Assembly (NCBI GenBank): GCA_038363925.1 | Contig: JAQQWL010000013.1 | Coordinates: 620,001-684,000, forward strand | Length of the DNA: 64,000 nucleotides | Direction of reading: 5' to 3' | DNA from: Apiospora phragmitis | Lineage: Eukaryota > Ascomycota > Sordariomycetes > Amphisphaeriales > Apiosporaceae | Shown: positions 48,304 to 59,954 of the stretch, piece by piece | Layout of the letters: every line of letters begins with the position of its first letter | Numbering within the stretch: position 1 is the first letter of the stretch | The notes under the pieces: generated by a model | Database searches by the model: none | What the model was told of the DNA's origin: nothing | Seen by the model: only the letters and a program-made list of their open reading frames with translations | Program-made: the position numbers and the translations under genes

Positions 48304-48985
48304 AGGGGCTGCTCTTCTTCATTCTCTTATCAACTTTGCTTGGTGTTCAAACTTGGACGGGAATTAATGAACAGCAATATGAATCACGGATCGAAGATGG
48401 CACTACTTACACATTTTGGGCTGTGCCGGACAATCTATGAAGAGATATTATGAATGAAAGAAGGATCATGATGGTTCACCAACATGGGTCGTCGAGACAG
48501 GAATGGGCTCATGATGATATGGCAATGACCAGGGGGTTTCTTCTTGTTTTGGTAATGGTCGGTTCTGGGTAATGGGTTCGGCACACTAGATCTTCTTCTT
48601 CACTTCTAGGTATATAGTTTCTTCAATGAGAGACGGTTGAGCGATCACCTGCTCAGCTGAACAGCCCCTTGCGCCGTTGTGCCTCCCAGATGGAGGGTGT
48701 AGTTGAGCCTCAGTTGTAAGTATTAGCATCGAGATCAATAGGGGGAAGGCCAATCACGTAAGTTGAGCATTTCCTCTTCGTTATTTAATAGAAATTGCAT
48801 ATGAAGTCTCCTGATTCTCTCTTCAAGCAAGGGGTATAGTTATGTCTCTGTTTTCCCCCACCGTGTCCAGGCAATCCACCCTCCTCGCTAACGGGCTATC
48901 GTCACCATACTTCCCGCAATCCCGGTACCGATTCAGTCGCCTCCCAGCATTGAGTCGTATGCTGTTCTCCGCGACCACATAGGTA
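48304..48985. other. Convergent intergenic region
   Basis: About 0.7 kb between convergent genes, so mainly 3' flanks. No gene seen. Confidence 0.6.
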
Positions 48986-50129
48986 CTATTGCAGCTCCGC
49001 GATGTGTGGATGCTGAAGTGATTGTGACCGATGGTGTTGCACAATGGGCCCGTCAATGTCAAGCGGCCTCAGGCTCGTCGGCGTTGATGGTTGCCGCTCA
49101 CGGCTTTGATCCCGGAGGCCCTGCGGCGGATGCGGGGCCTGAAGTCCCCAGCCTTGTGCCGAGGTCCAGCTGTCCTGGTGCGTATGGAAGTACTGTCCCG
49201 ACCCCCGGGCGGGGGTGAGCGGGCTGAGCGGCGTGAGCGGCTCCGGCGACAGACTCGTCGGGCTCAGGTCCGTCTCACTTGCCGCCGCCCTGTGGTGGCC
49301 GTACACCGGCGGCAGGTTGGCGGCATTAATCAGCCGGCGCTGCCGTTGCGTTGCCGCCTGGCTCTCATAGCCCTGACCGTAGGTGCCATCGTCTGCGCCG
49401 CCTGCCCTGTTGGGGCTCTGGGACCCCATCTGTGCTTTGGCCCTCTCGGCGATGTTCTCAATCACCTTGGTGTGAGCCTTGGATAGCGTCTTCCGGACGA
49501 AACTAGCCATCAGGAAGTTACAGCGTAGCTCGACATCCTATAAGAGCAAGAAAGCAGTTTGATGACGTCAGCGCACCTTTTACATTTTGCAACGTAGATG
49601 AACACCTGGGAAATGGGCGAGGCGCGTCGTAGCAGGCAGGTGCCGTTTATGAAGGGGAATAAGAAGGAAAAGAAATAGAGGCTAGTAGTGATGGCGGCAT
49701 TTTTTTTTAACATACTTCGCGAATGTACAATCCCTGGTGGGGCGCGCCGAGGCCCAGCTCGACGGGCTCGGCGGGCTCGCCCGGCAGGGTGCCGCCGAGG
49801 GTCCAGCGGTTCCGGATGTCGGTGCCCATGGGGGCGTAGACGTGCGTCTGCAGGCCGTTGCGGAGGTCGAGGAAGGCGGCCGAGTAGGTCAGCTCGCCCT
49901 TGAGGCCGGGCAGGTACGTGATGGCGTCCGTCATGCTCCACCAGCTGCAGCAGTCGGCGCGCTCGTCCTCGGGCGCGTGGGCCGGCGGCGCGTCCAGCCG
50001 GTGCCGCTCGATGACCAGCGGGTTCAGATCGATCATGGCCTCGTGGTCGTGCAGGTAGCCCAGCGCCGCCGCCCGGGTGATGCCCGCGGGCAGCGGCGTC
50101 ACGTTGGTGAATGTCGTGCGCTTCGACAT
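48986..50129 (-). CDS. DUF7053 family protein
   Basis: A 321-residue member of a fungus-wide family of unknown function annotated as DUF7053. The N-terminal half is the conserved domain: MSKRTTFTNVTPLPAGI, YLHDHEAMIDLNPLVIERH, YSAAFLDLRNGLQTHVYAP, RNRWTLGGTLPGEPAEPVEL. A 178 bp intron (49538-49715, GTATGT...TATAG) then joins LYIRE to DVELRCNFLMASFVRKTLSK, completing the domain. The C-terminal ~150 residues are Ser/Pro/Gln-rich and probably disordered. ATG at 50129 is chosen because the family begins MSKR; an upstream in-frame codon would add an unrelated extension. The two exons sum to 322 codons with no indel. The fold may bind lipids or polyketides, but I have no direct evidence for that. 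Confidence 0.85.
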
Positions 50130-50977
50130 TTGCGATGGGATGGGGGCGATGTGTATGTAGATGTCTTGTTGATCGGATCTACGCACGCAATCTCATAAAA
50201 TGATCAACTCGGCTGAAAGTGGATATGCTGACGAACGCAATATAAAAAGATATACGGAAGACAAGAATAGATTGCCGGACGTAAATGTCGAGAAGCTCGG
50301 ACTGGCTTTAGTGCTGTTTCAAGGCGGCAAGTGAGTATGTACCTACTTGCCTAATGAACCGGGCTGAGTTGTTGTAAGATAGCCCAAATGAAAATGCCCG
50401 GGTCTTATAACAGGTAGGTATCTATGCCGCATGGGAGCAAAGAGAGGATGTTGGGGTTTGGTGTAGTAAGTGTATCTTGAAATAGTCAATCGGTGGCGGC
50501 AGTAGCTTGTATTGAGATTACTTACATTAAAGATCCCTGCGTCGATCGGTTACGTGGAAAGGCAACATTCGCTTCTTGGACGAATCGGAGGCTCAATCGA
50601 CACAGCCCTGTTTCCGATTCAACCAGGAAAATAAAGCATCTGGGTATCTGTCAACCCGTAATATGAATACTGGAGCAGATCGGACATCCCGCCTCCCTAT
50701 CATTATGCCCCCGATGTTGGCTTGGTAGGTTGGTCAGTTGGCCTTCTTTTCCCCCCTTTGGCGCATTCCCAGGCCAGCCAACCTTGCCTGATCCAGTAAA
50801 TGAGATATTCTGGCACTACATCAGACGTAGGCTGAGCCGCATTTAGCGACTCTGTGTGTCTTAATATTGAATGTTTGGTAACCAACTTATGATACTTTCC
50901 ATCTGCCGTCCCGCGTCTTACGTAACGTTCGTCAGGAGGCATTCACCATATCTATCTCAGTACCTACAGGTAATCTA
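50130..50977. other. Intergenic region between DUF7053 and ORC4 genes
   Basis: 0.85 kb containing the DUF7053 promoter and the ORC4 3' flank. Several TACCTA/TAGGTA units occur near 50340, 50414 and 50963. No gene is supported. Confidence 0.6.
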
Positions 50978-53667
50978 TCAGATCTGTGTACACCACTTGG
51001 TCAGGAACCCGGGAAGCTCTACCGCTCCCGGGATCTCTTCTAATACTACGTCGAGCTTAAACATCTTGCCCTCAAGGCCACCGTAAGCCGAGTTGCTTCG
51101 TCCTCCGATGCCCGCGGGGATCAGCAGTCCCAGCGACGCTATTCGTTCCCACGCCATGCCGGCAATCCCTCGCCCCCAAACTCGGCCCCCAGCGCCAAGG
51201 GCCAGCATTCCCGACCCGGCCGACTGCACTCGCTGCTTGCCCATCTGGGAACTGTACTCGTCGTAGGCCATGGCAAAATTGACCGTGTCCGCGTGAGCGA
51301 CGATGTCCAAACGGGCCGCCGCAATGAGCATGGCTAATTCCAGGTCCGACAGAGCGGCCACCAAGTGCTGCTTCGAATCAGGAGCCTCGAGCGAGCCTGA
51401 ATCCAGGCTCGTGTCCAGCACCTTCAGGTCAAGAGACGAGGATGATAATGTCGAAAGCGGCATGAGGAGAGACGTGAAAAATGACGCAACGGATTTGGAC
51501 GTGTAGAAGTGATAATCGAGGTGGTCCTGGAAACTCGGTGTCTCGCGCAGTGCCTGCCGGGCCGTGTCAGTCAAAATGCATAGGCCCAAGACGTCATGCG
51601 AAAAGAAACTTACCTCAATCCTCCCCTCCCACCAACGGCGGAACTCGTCGAGGCCCTCAAGCGCCACATCGAACCCTTCCGACTCTAAATCGTCCTCTTC
51701 TACAATGAGGCCTTGCTTACAGATATCCCAATAGGCAGGTACACTCTTTGGCAGTGACATGTGAACATAACGATGACTGAAGCGACTCTTGACTCTTTTC
51801 TCTAAACTCTCCACAACGTCAATTCTCGTGGTCAGTCCAAGAACAGCGATAGGAGCCTTCCTCGCCTGTGCAATATCGAACAGGTTATAAAGCAGTGTCT
51901 GGCGGGCATGTGTCGCAAACAGGTCAAACTCGTCGATCACAAAGACAACAGATTTGGACGTAACGCCCTCGTCAGTGCCAGTGATCTCGGATGGATGGGA
52001 CAGCAGAGCAAGCAAGGAAGCCAGGGTATCAGCGTAGTTGCTGGTCTTGTTTAGGTCATCCTCGACTTCCATTTCCTTGCCCAACTGGCGCCATATCTCC
52101 TTGAGTGCTAATTTATCGTCGGTATGGATGAAACCGCTGAGGCGGATGACATGGAAACTCTCCGTATTCTCGGCGGCCAAGTCGGACACAATTGTCTCGA
52201 CAAGCTGCAAGCGTCTCATTAGCTAATTCCAGCATTCGGCCTCGGGGCGGGTTACCTACCAATGTTTTCCCGCAGCCACGTGCCCCTATGATCATCATAG
52301 AGTTGCCCTCGCCTGCCAACACCGTTTGCTCGACGAGTTGGTATGTCTTGTCGTACGCGTCATCTTGCTCCTTCAGTCGGATACGGCGACTGCCAGAACA
52401 TCGATCCAAGAGTACTCGCTGCATTGACTTAAGATGGTGATCAAAGTTAGGAATATCAGGGCACTCCGTGACTGCGCTGGATGCCCCTGAAATCTGCACA
52501 TAATCCTGAGCACCTGGTAACACATCTTCTTGAAGGCAGTCCTTGCAGAACCAGTCATCCTCTGGTATTACCGAAATGCCATAGCATTTCTGATGGAACC
52601 CCTTGTCACAGTGTTCGCAAAACATTATTTGGTTGGGTGCTTCTGAATCCGGCTTGGAACAAATCACACAGATCTCATTATCTTCGTCGGGGGTTTCCTC
52701 GTCATCCTCTGCTTCCCCGTCATCTTCCGGCTGCTTCGAAGCTTTGATGGTTTGTTTGGTAGCTTTGGGGCGTACTGATTTTGTAGTGGACGGTAGATCT
52801 TCGAAGAAAACCTCCTCGGTAGGTTTCTTGCTCCCGCTATCGAATGCGACATTCTTCCGTGGCCGGCCAGCTTTCTTATGCCGGGGCGTCAATATGCCTT
52901 TCGGTGCAGGTGAACCTTTAGAAGGCGAATCCTGAGGCCAGGCTTGGCTTTTATTTGGCCTAGGCTTTTTGACAGCCGGCTTGATAACATCGCTCAACTG
53001 GTCGGATTCATCAAGCTCCTCAGCTTGAGCAATCTTACCAGCTCTACCGCGGGGCTTTTTTGTCGCTGGCTGTTTGGCTTCGGGCTCGTCATCCTCCGTG
53101 ACAGCGCTCTTTCCTTTGGAGGCGGCTGTCCTGCCTGGGCCAGACCCGCTCTTAGACACCCCGTTGGCTTGTTTTTTTTGTGCGAGACGCACCTCGATTG
53201 GTTTTCCCTTGCTGCTCGTCGGTAGTTTGTAGCTCTAGTTCGTCGCCGGAGTCTGGCACATCGTATATATTGTTTGCGACCCGTTGAGCGGCAAGCGCTC
53301 GAGATTTAACGGCTGGGCGAACTGGTTGCGGCGGCTTCTCCACTTGCGACTTTTGAAGCTTGGCAACTTTGACTGCAGGTACGATAGGTTCGGCGGCGAC
53401 TTTTGTGACTCCTCCTTTCTTCTGTGCCTTGGTAGCGCCAGTGGTCCTGGCACTGGCACGTTGAGTAGTCGTCCCGCGCGCTGATGATCGTGTAGCTGAA
53501 GGCACAGCAGAAGACCCATTGGGCGCTGATGGTGCCGTCGTTCCATTCAGCTTTCGTTTCTTTACGGCCGTGACGGGCTCATTTGGGGGCGCAGATGAAA
53601 CTGTTTCGTCCTGAGCATCTTGGAGTCGAGTCCTCTTGCGGCGAGTCGTGGCAGGCTCAGGAGCCAT
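50978..53667 (-). CDS. ORC4: Origin recognition complex subunit 4 with PHD finger
   Basis: A nuclear AAA+ subunit of the origin recognition complex that marks replication origins. The N-terminal ~350 residues are basic and disordered, with an AT-hook-like KAGRPRKN core. A C4HC3 PHD finger follows (EICVICSK ... FCEHCDKGFHQKCYG ... WFCKDC). Then the AAA+ domain: Walker A GARGCGKT, Walker B VFVIDEFDLF, and a winged-helix C-terminus ending TKWCTQI. Introns: 52205-52259 (55 bp) directly after the Walker A exon, and 51554-51613 (60 bp). One extra base is inferred at about 53226-53241: DSGDEL must continue as SYKLPTSSKGKPIEVRL, but the written frame stops at GASRTKKTSQRGV. Corrected length is 857 residues. 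Because ORC4 is essential in yeasts, the break is likely an error. Confidence 0.9.
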
Positions 53668-54469
53668 CGGGAGGTCTGCTGTCTACTTCGGCCGGCAGGG
53701 ACAACGTAAAGAATTGTTGTTATGACACTAAGCCGGTTACAAAAGAAAGTGGTGAAAGGCCAGTTTTCGGGGTATCCTCTATATTGAATGAAGTTGGATG
53801 CTGTATGTGGTCATGACTGCTGGGTAAACTACATAAAGTTATAGTTGCGATGGAGGTAAAAACCCCTGTAGCATTAGGTCAATCGGTAGCTAAAGCAACA
53901 TGATGAACCCAGTAACTCAATTGAACCTGTAGACGCGACCGACAAAACGCGACGTGCACTCTGGCTAAGAGGTACTTGCTCAAAGAGTAAGCACCCGCCG
54001 TGCTGTGGTGGGAATTTGCAGACGCCGGTACCTATTGGCAAAGTATCCCGACTATCTCCAGGGGCCTGATGCCCCCACCTTTGGTTGTGCAGTGGCCTGA
54101 TTGGATGTGCTGGAGAAATCGAGGAGCTGTCAAGGTTGACCTAACCTGGCTCCATCCCATTCTAGCTGCGAAAAGAACCTGGCTAGCTGCTGACCATAAA
54201 TACAGCTTCAACTACAGTGTGCACCAGTCAGAGGCCACAACCGACTAACTAGATGCTGGTTGATTGTTCATTCTCTGGCCGATCGACTATCACCAGTGTC
54301 ACCTCTGTGGAAATGACCGCAAAGTGAAACACGATCTGGAATCAGTGTGGCCTGACTGGCTATCCTCATCCCCAGGCCAGTCTAATTCACCATCTGTCAA
54401 GTATTCATATTTCTTCTTGAGTCGATTCCTGGGAGCTGCGCGATATCCCTTAAGCAAAAGGACAGCCCC
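53668..54469. promoter_or_regulatory. Divergent promoter between ORC4 and the nucleotidyltransferase gene
   Basis: 0.8 kb between two divergent starts. No gene is supported. Confidence 0.6.
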
Positions 54470-57400
54470 ATGGCAAGCGAGAAGATGGAGTCCCATCCAA
54501 TTCGCGGACAGCCTTCGCGAAAACGGCCAAACCAAGCCCAACGAAGACAGATGACTTCACGGTTATCTATCGATATTGACCCAAGGGCTACTGAACCTCA
54601 GTTCTCCGCTCCCCGAGGCCAGAGAGGTGGTGCAACTTCTCATTATCGTGTCCCTCAACATCAATCAGGACCTGGTCGTGGTGGCTACCATGACCGGGGC
54701 CAGCCAAATCCTTCAGTACATAATCGACCTTTCTCGCATCAGCAGCAGCAACAACCCCGTCAGGGCTACGGACACAGACCATTAGTTTCTCCCACGTATG
54801 GCCAGTCTACCCAACAGAATCATTGGAACCATCACCCTTCCGTGAAGGATCCCGCCATGATCTCAGCAGAGGCTTTTGTGCCCAGGTCACATCAACAAGG
54901 ATCCCTCTACAACGCCCCTGGTTATCGTCAATACCACGTTCGACGTGAAGAGTTAGATGCTCAGTCCTCATTTCTCGAACAGTTATGCCTTGCCGTAGTC
55001 GGCGATGCTGAGATCGAGCTTGGCGAGATTGCGGAGAAGGAAAAGTTTCGCGTACAGGTTGAAGAGATTTGCCGCGCTGTCATTGATTCTCATGAGATCG
55101 ACAACAGAAATGCCTCCTGGGCCGGACCCCAGAGTGTTCAACTCAAATGTTTCGGCAGTCTTTCTTCTGGTTTTGCCACCAAAACAGCCGATATGGATCT
55201 TGGTCTCCTATCGTCCTCATCACTGCTTTCCCCTGACATGCCAGACTCACCTGTACCTCGGCTTCTGGAAAAGGCTTTACTCGACGCTGGATTCGGAGCT
55301 CGTTTGTTAACTCGAACCCGTGTGCCTATCATTAAGCTATGTGAGAAGCCTACGGACAAGCTCCGTTCTGATCTTCTGGATGAACGAGCCAAGTGGGAGA
55401 AAGGGTTAGCCGATGGTGAAAGCGCTGATGCTGAAGACGACCTGGGTGCTGACGATGCTGGCGCTCAGGAACGGATGAAATGCTGCTCTGGACGGCGGCA
55501 ATGGCCGTTCCAATGATTCACCGGAAATGGCCTCGAGCGGCTCACCTCAGCAGGACCCAGCTGACTCCCTCGCTTCACTCCAACAGTCTGAAAACCAATC
55601 TCTAGCAGGGTATCATAGCCTCGCCAAGAAGGTATTGCGTCGTATGAATGGACGAGATCTCACACATTCAAATGTCGATGACTTCGAGGACGCCGACTTC
55701 ATGCTCCTCGATGATCTGTGCATTGCGTTTGTTAATGGCCTTTACGACGAAGAACTCAGGGAACGCGTGCGCAACTGCCATGCATTTTCACCAGGCAAAC
55801 ATGTACCGAACTTCAAAAGTCTACAAGGGGTGTTCAACCTGGTGGTAGGAGAGCGGTTTGTTCTTCTTCACAACCGAGGATTCACATTTTCCGCCGGCAG
55901 CGTCGCGGAAGAAGCATACATGAAGCACTTCCACCATTGGGCGCATCTTCGTGATACTCGAACTTTCGGCAATGACCCATTGTTATTAAGCAGGGACCTG
56001 CACATTGCGGTTGAGAGACTGCGCCAAGTTCCCGGGCTCCAGCTGATGCTGCTACAACAAGATCAATACGAGTCGCCCACCACATACCATTTGCGGACTG
56101 CGAAAATCGCAGAAGGGTTACTTCCTAGGAATTCTACTCAATCTCAGGAGAATGTTGTCTTACCCAAGTTGCCCGAATACTATATCTCGGGCATTTGGGA
56201 CGCGAATATTCGGCGTGAGCTTGAGGCATTTGCACAATCGAACCCCCCAACAGGCCTCAGAGAAATTGCCCGCAGGCACAAGTGTCTCCATCTCGCCTCT
56301 CAATATTCCAAAGCCTTGGAGTCCGGTCAATACAACAAGCAGGACATTCCAGCCGTTGCAGATTATGTCAGCTTTCTTCGCGGCGGCGCGGGCGACCAAA
56401 TCCCGGAAGCTCTGGTTGCAAGAATTCGCGCCCTGCCTGACCCTTCTCGCATGCAGGTAAACCGACCGAGGGATCGATATCACGACAAACTAGAGTTTCC
56501 CAAGTCTGGGGTTGGTGTGCAATGCGATATCAACTTCTCTGCACACCTTGCCCTTCAGAATACCTTGTTACTGCGGTGCTACTCTTATTGCGACCCTCGC
56601 GTACGGCCGCTTGTCTTGTTTGTCAAGCACTGGGCAAAAGCACGGGGTATAAATACCCCTATCGGGGAACTCTAAGTAGCTATGGGTACGTTCTGATGGT
56701 GATACACTATCTCGTTAATGTCGCCCATCCTTTTGTCTGTCCCAACCTTCAGCTTCTGGCGCCGCCGGACCCGGACCTCCCTCCTGAAGCATTGGAAGGT
56801 ATTACAACATGTAAGGGTCGCAACGTTCGTTTCTGGAGGGACGAGCAAGAGATCTTGCGAATGGCGCAGCAAGGTGCGATAAATCGAAATCGGGAATCTC
56901 TTGGTTTCCTCCTCCGAGGCTTCTTTGAGTACTACGCTCAAAACAACATGATGAGCGCGACTCCCAAAAGAGGGTTTGACTGGGGACGAGACGTGATAAG
57001 CCTGCAGACTCCTGATGGCCTTCTAAGCAAGCATGAGAAGGGTTGGATTTCCGCAAAGACCGTCTTCCAGGTCCAGGGTGGAGCGCCACCGACCCCTACC
57101 GAGGCAGAGTTACTGCGAAACCCAACTTCACCGGCGCCTGACTCCCCATTCACACCCGTGTCTCCGGTTATGCCAGTTAAAGCCGATGCAAATGCCAAGC
57201 CCAAAGACTTCAAGGAGATCCGCCATCGCTACTTGTTTGCCATTGAGGATCCTTTCGAGCTCGAGCACAATGTTGCTCGAACGGTGACTCACAACGGGAT
57301 CGTGTCGATCCGCGACGAGTTCCGCCGTGCGTGGCGCATCATCAAGTCCGCCGGCAAGTTCCCACCCTCCGAGAACCTACTTGAAGACGCGAAGTTGCAT

Positions 57401-57472
57401 AGCGAACTTCTGGGCGGAAAACAGTTTGACGAACTCCTCAAGGAGCTTCACAATCTCGATCTGAATGAGTGA
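54470..57472 (+). CDS. Cid1-family terminal nucleotidyltransferase (PAP/25A-associated)
   Basis: A non-canonical poly(A)/poly(U) polymerase that adds nucleotides to RNA 3' ends. The N-terminal ~140 residues are disordered and Gln/Arg/Gly-rich. The nucleotidyltransferase core has GSLSSGFATKTADMDLGL (GS plus DxD) and the third Asp in GVQCDINFS. The PAP-associated part shows VLFVKHWAKARGIN ... RGTLSSYGYVLMVIHYLVN, and the C-terminal part RHRYLFAIEDPFELEHNVAR. Two frame breaks: an extra A in AAA at 55478-55480 (then ALDGGNGRSNDSPEMASS), and a missing C in CCCC at 56656-56659 (NTP to YRGTLSS). Corrected they give exactly 1000 residues and no intron. About 350 residues without clear family similarity lie between the first and third catalytic Asp, a long insertion. 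RNA substrate unknown. Confidence 0.85.
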
Positions 57473-57924
57473 TCTGGATGAGGGCGTACGATACCAAGTG
57501 TTGTGGGGATGATAAGAGTATCGCCGTAGCTTGTACTATTTAGGCTGTAGGTCGTCAACTTATGAGTCTCTCATGACGGGAAGGCTAGTTATTCAAGAGT
57601 ATTACACAAAGGGTATTGCTTTTGCTTATATTGCCTATGCATCATATCAAGTGCAGTCGTAGCATATCAGAAAACTGAGAGGGTTGACTGATGATGGAAC
57701 ATGTCGATTTGTACCGTTAATGAAAAGCAGTGTTGTTGAATACGGAAAATCACTTTCCATTATCATATACGGTCCACTTTATGTGCCACGCACCTATTTT
57801 GATAGAAAGAACAGATGGTCTCAGAAACGCCAGGTTCAGTATGTCTCAGACCATTCTACCTCTGGAAACGCCCGACGACATAGCAGAGGAAATCTGGCGT
57901 CATGACATTGATTTAAGAGTTGCA
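57473..57924. other. Intergenic sequence
   Basis: 450 bp after the nucleotidyltransferase stop. No gene is seen; P450-like reading does not continue into it. Confidence 0.5.
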
Positions 57925-58296
57925 CTAGGTTCTCCAGGCCGGACACATCTTCTTGATGATGCTCGAGGTGAGCGGCTCTCGGTCGAAATACCGGTTGCGC
58001 CGGGGGCAGATGTACTCGACCGGTCGCTGGTTCTCGAGCACCACCAGGGGCTTGAACGGCGGGGACGTAATGAACTGGTACGTGTGGAAGCACAGCTCCT
58101 GACGTTCTCGTGCCGGAACTGGTAGAACTTGCCATGCTTCCGGTGAGAGGCGACGTAGTGGCGCAGGTCGCCGAATTGGAGCTTGGCCGAGTGCTTGTGG
58201 TAGAGGATCCCCCGATAGAGACTGCGGGAGGAGGCGCAAGTACACGACGTAGAGAACTAGAGAGCATACGGTGCTCAAGTAAAGAATAGTACACAT
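57925..58296 (-). pseudogene. Truncated, frameshifted cytochrome P450 N-terminus
   Basis: Only the start of a microsomal P450 remains. ATG at 58296 leads MCTILYLST VCSLVLYVVYLR, a membrane anchor, then PQSLSG. After an extra C in the CCCCC run at 58209-58213 the reading continues in the next frame as ILYHKHSAKLQFGDLRHY (compare the family's proline-rich hinge and IPYNK-like start). It shifts back near 58115 to FHTYQFITSPPFKPLVVLEN and RRNRYFDREP, the beta-strand and RRxxEFDR-like block that precedes the B helix. A stop follows at 57925. The oxygen-binding, ExxR and haem-cysteine regions are absent from the window, so this is a remnant. Confidence 0.6.
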
Positions 58297-59954
58297 GGCG
58301 GCTGTTGAGATTACATCAGGTGTGCTGCGATACTGAGCGTTATACCGATGTGTTCCCCCCCACAGGGTGTGTTCGACGCTGGTAAAGGGGCTCTTCTGGC
58401 TTTTGGTAGACAGTGAGGATAGATAGGAGAAAGTATGTCCAGAATAGTTGGACAGATACATATATATAGATTTCCTGATTACAGGTTAAGGGAGACCAGG
58501 GATAGATCAGTGTAACCCAATCTATCTGCTATTGAAATAGGCGAGGTTTTCATGTAGAATTGTATGCCTTTACTTTTTACAATGCGATTCTAGGAGTCCT
58601 GTATGCTATAGATCTGTGCCTTGGGGGCAGTAGGAGAGAAGGAAATTCATCAGAGAAATTGTTTGGGTTATATAGTGACGGCCCGGCAAGTGTTTCTCAT
58701 CGGCTGCAGTGGCTTGGGCTGACGCCAAAATTGCATCTTGGCCTAATCCAAAGAGACTGGACACTTGACTTGGCCTTGCGAATTGAGGCCGAATTCAATT
58801 CATCGCTATTTTATTTTACTTCCTACTTTATGCAGTTAGTTACCAGTAGGGCGGCTGGTGAAAAGGGTGTCGCTTTCATGCGGGAAGCTTTTACTCGGTT
58901 GTCAAAGTGATGCTTGCGTCTATGTACCATTGCTCACAACCTCTGTGTCTGTTGGCAGAGAGGAAAAAGATGTACCAAGTTTGTAAGTAGATTAAGGAAG
59001 TATTATGTTCAAATATAATTGGTGTAGTACCGTTATACATGGCGGACTCGTTCCAGCCCTGGAGTGACGGAATTGTAAGATGCGATTCCCTACAACAAGA
59101 CTACGGACAACGCAAATCGAATTAGGTAGCATTCAGTTCAAGCAGGTATTGGGAAATATGGTGTTTCTAGATATTGCTCTGATGAGAGGATAAAGGATCA
59201 TTGTCTAATACTGAAGGTAGGTAGGTAAGTACCCAATGTAGCCTGCAGGGAGTAGGTGAATGGGACAATGCCTCTGGAGGCACAACTGCAAACACTGTTG
59301 AGGAATGAGAGGATTGACAGAAAGTGACAATGTCACATACTTGAGGACTTGGATACATTGCATATAACTCACTCATAGTGACCGATTCATATGGGGAGTC
59401 CGGTTAGAATCAGCAGTGGCATGGACAAGTGTGGTTGAGGAAGGAGCCCCCATCCAATCTGATAAGGTAGTCCTTAGCCAGACAATGATAGATATCAATT
59501 TGCACATTGATCATTGAACTATCTGATCAATCTCCCCTCTTCTTCTGCTTTGAAGGGGGGAAACAGGTGACATGGGGTTGAATGGATCTGCATGTTGCGA
59601 ATTGAAGTTCGTGAAGACAATCCAAACCTCAGTTCAGGAGAATAATCAGTCAACCAAACAGAATTAGGCGATCGCTCGCCTATTCAACCTTGGGAGAAAT
59701 GGAAAGTAAACTGATCGCTGCCTTGCAACTTGATTCCTTCTTGCATTCACTGCTTGCCTCCATCATCCCGAATACAACTCTACCCTGCACTCTCTTGCAA
59801 ACTGGATTTGCACACATCACATCTCACTGTCTCCTTTTTCTAAGTTGCGGGCCAACTTGGAATGAAACCCGTCACGTATTGGCACTACCACGTATTTCGC
59901 CTCTTCCCCAATTGACACACAAACCAACATATCTGTGAAAACCACCAGGTCAAT
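58297..59954. other. Intergenic region upstream of the OTU-like gene
   Basis: 1.7 kb without supportable genes. One 116-codon open frame at 58560-58910 has no recognisable features. A GGTA tandem (about 59217-59232) is present. Confidence 0.55.
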
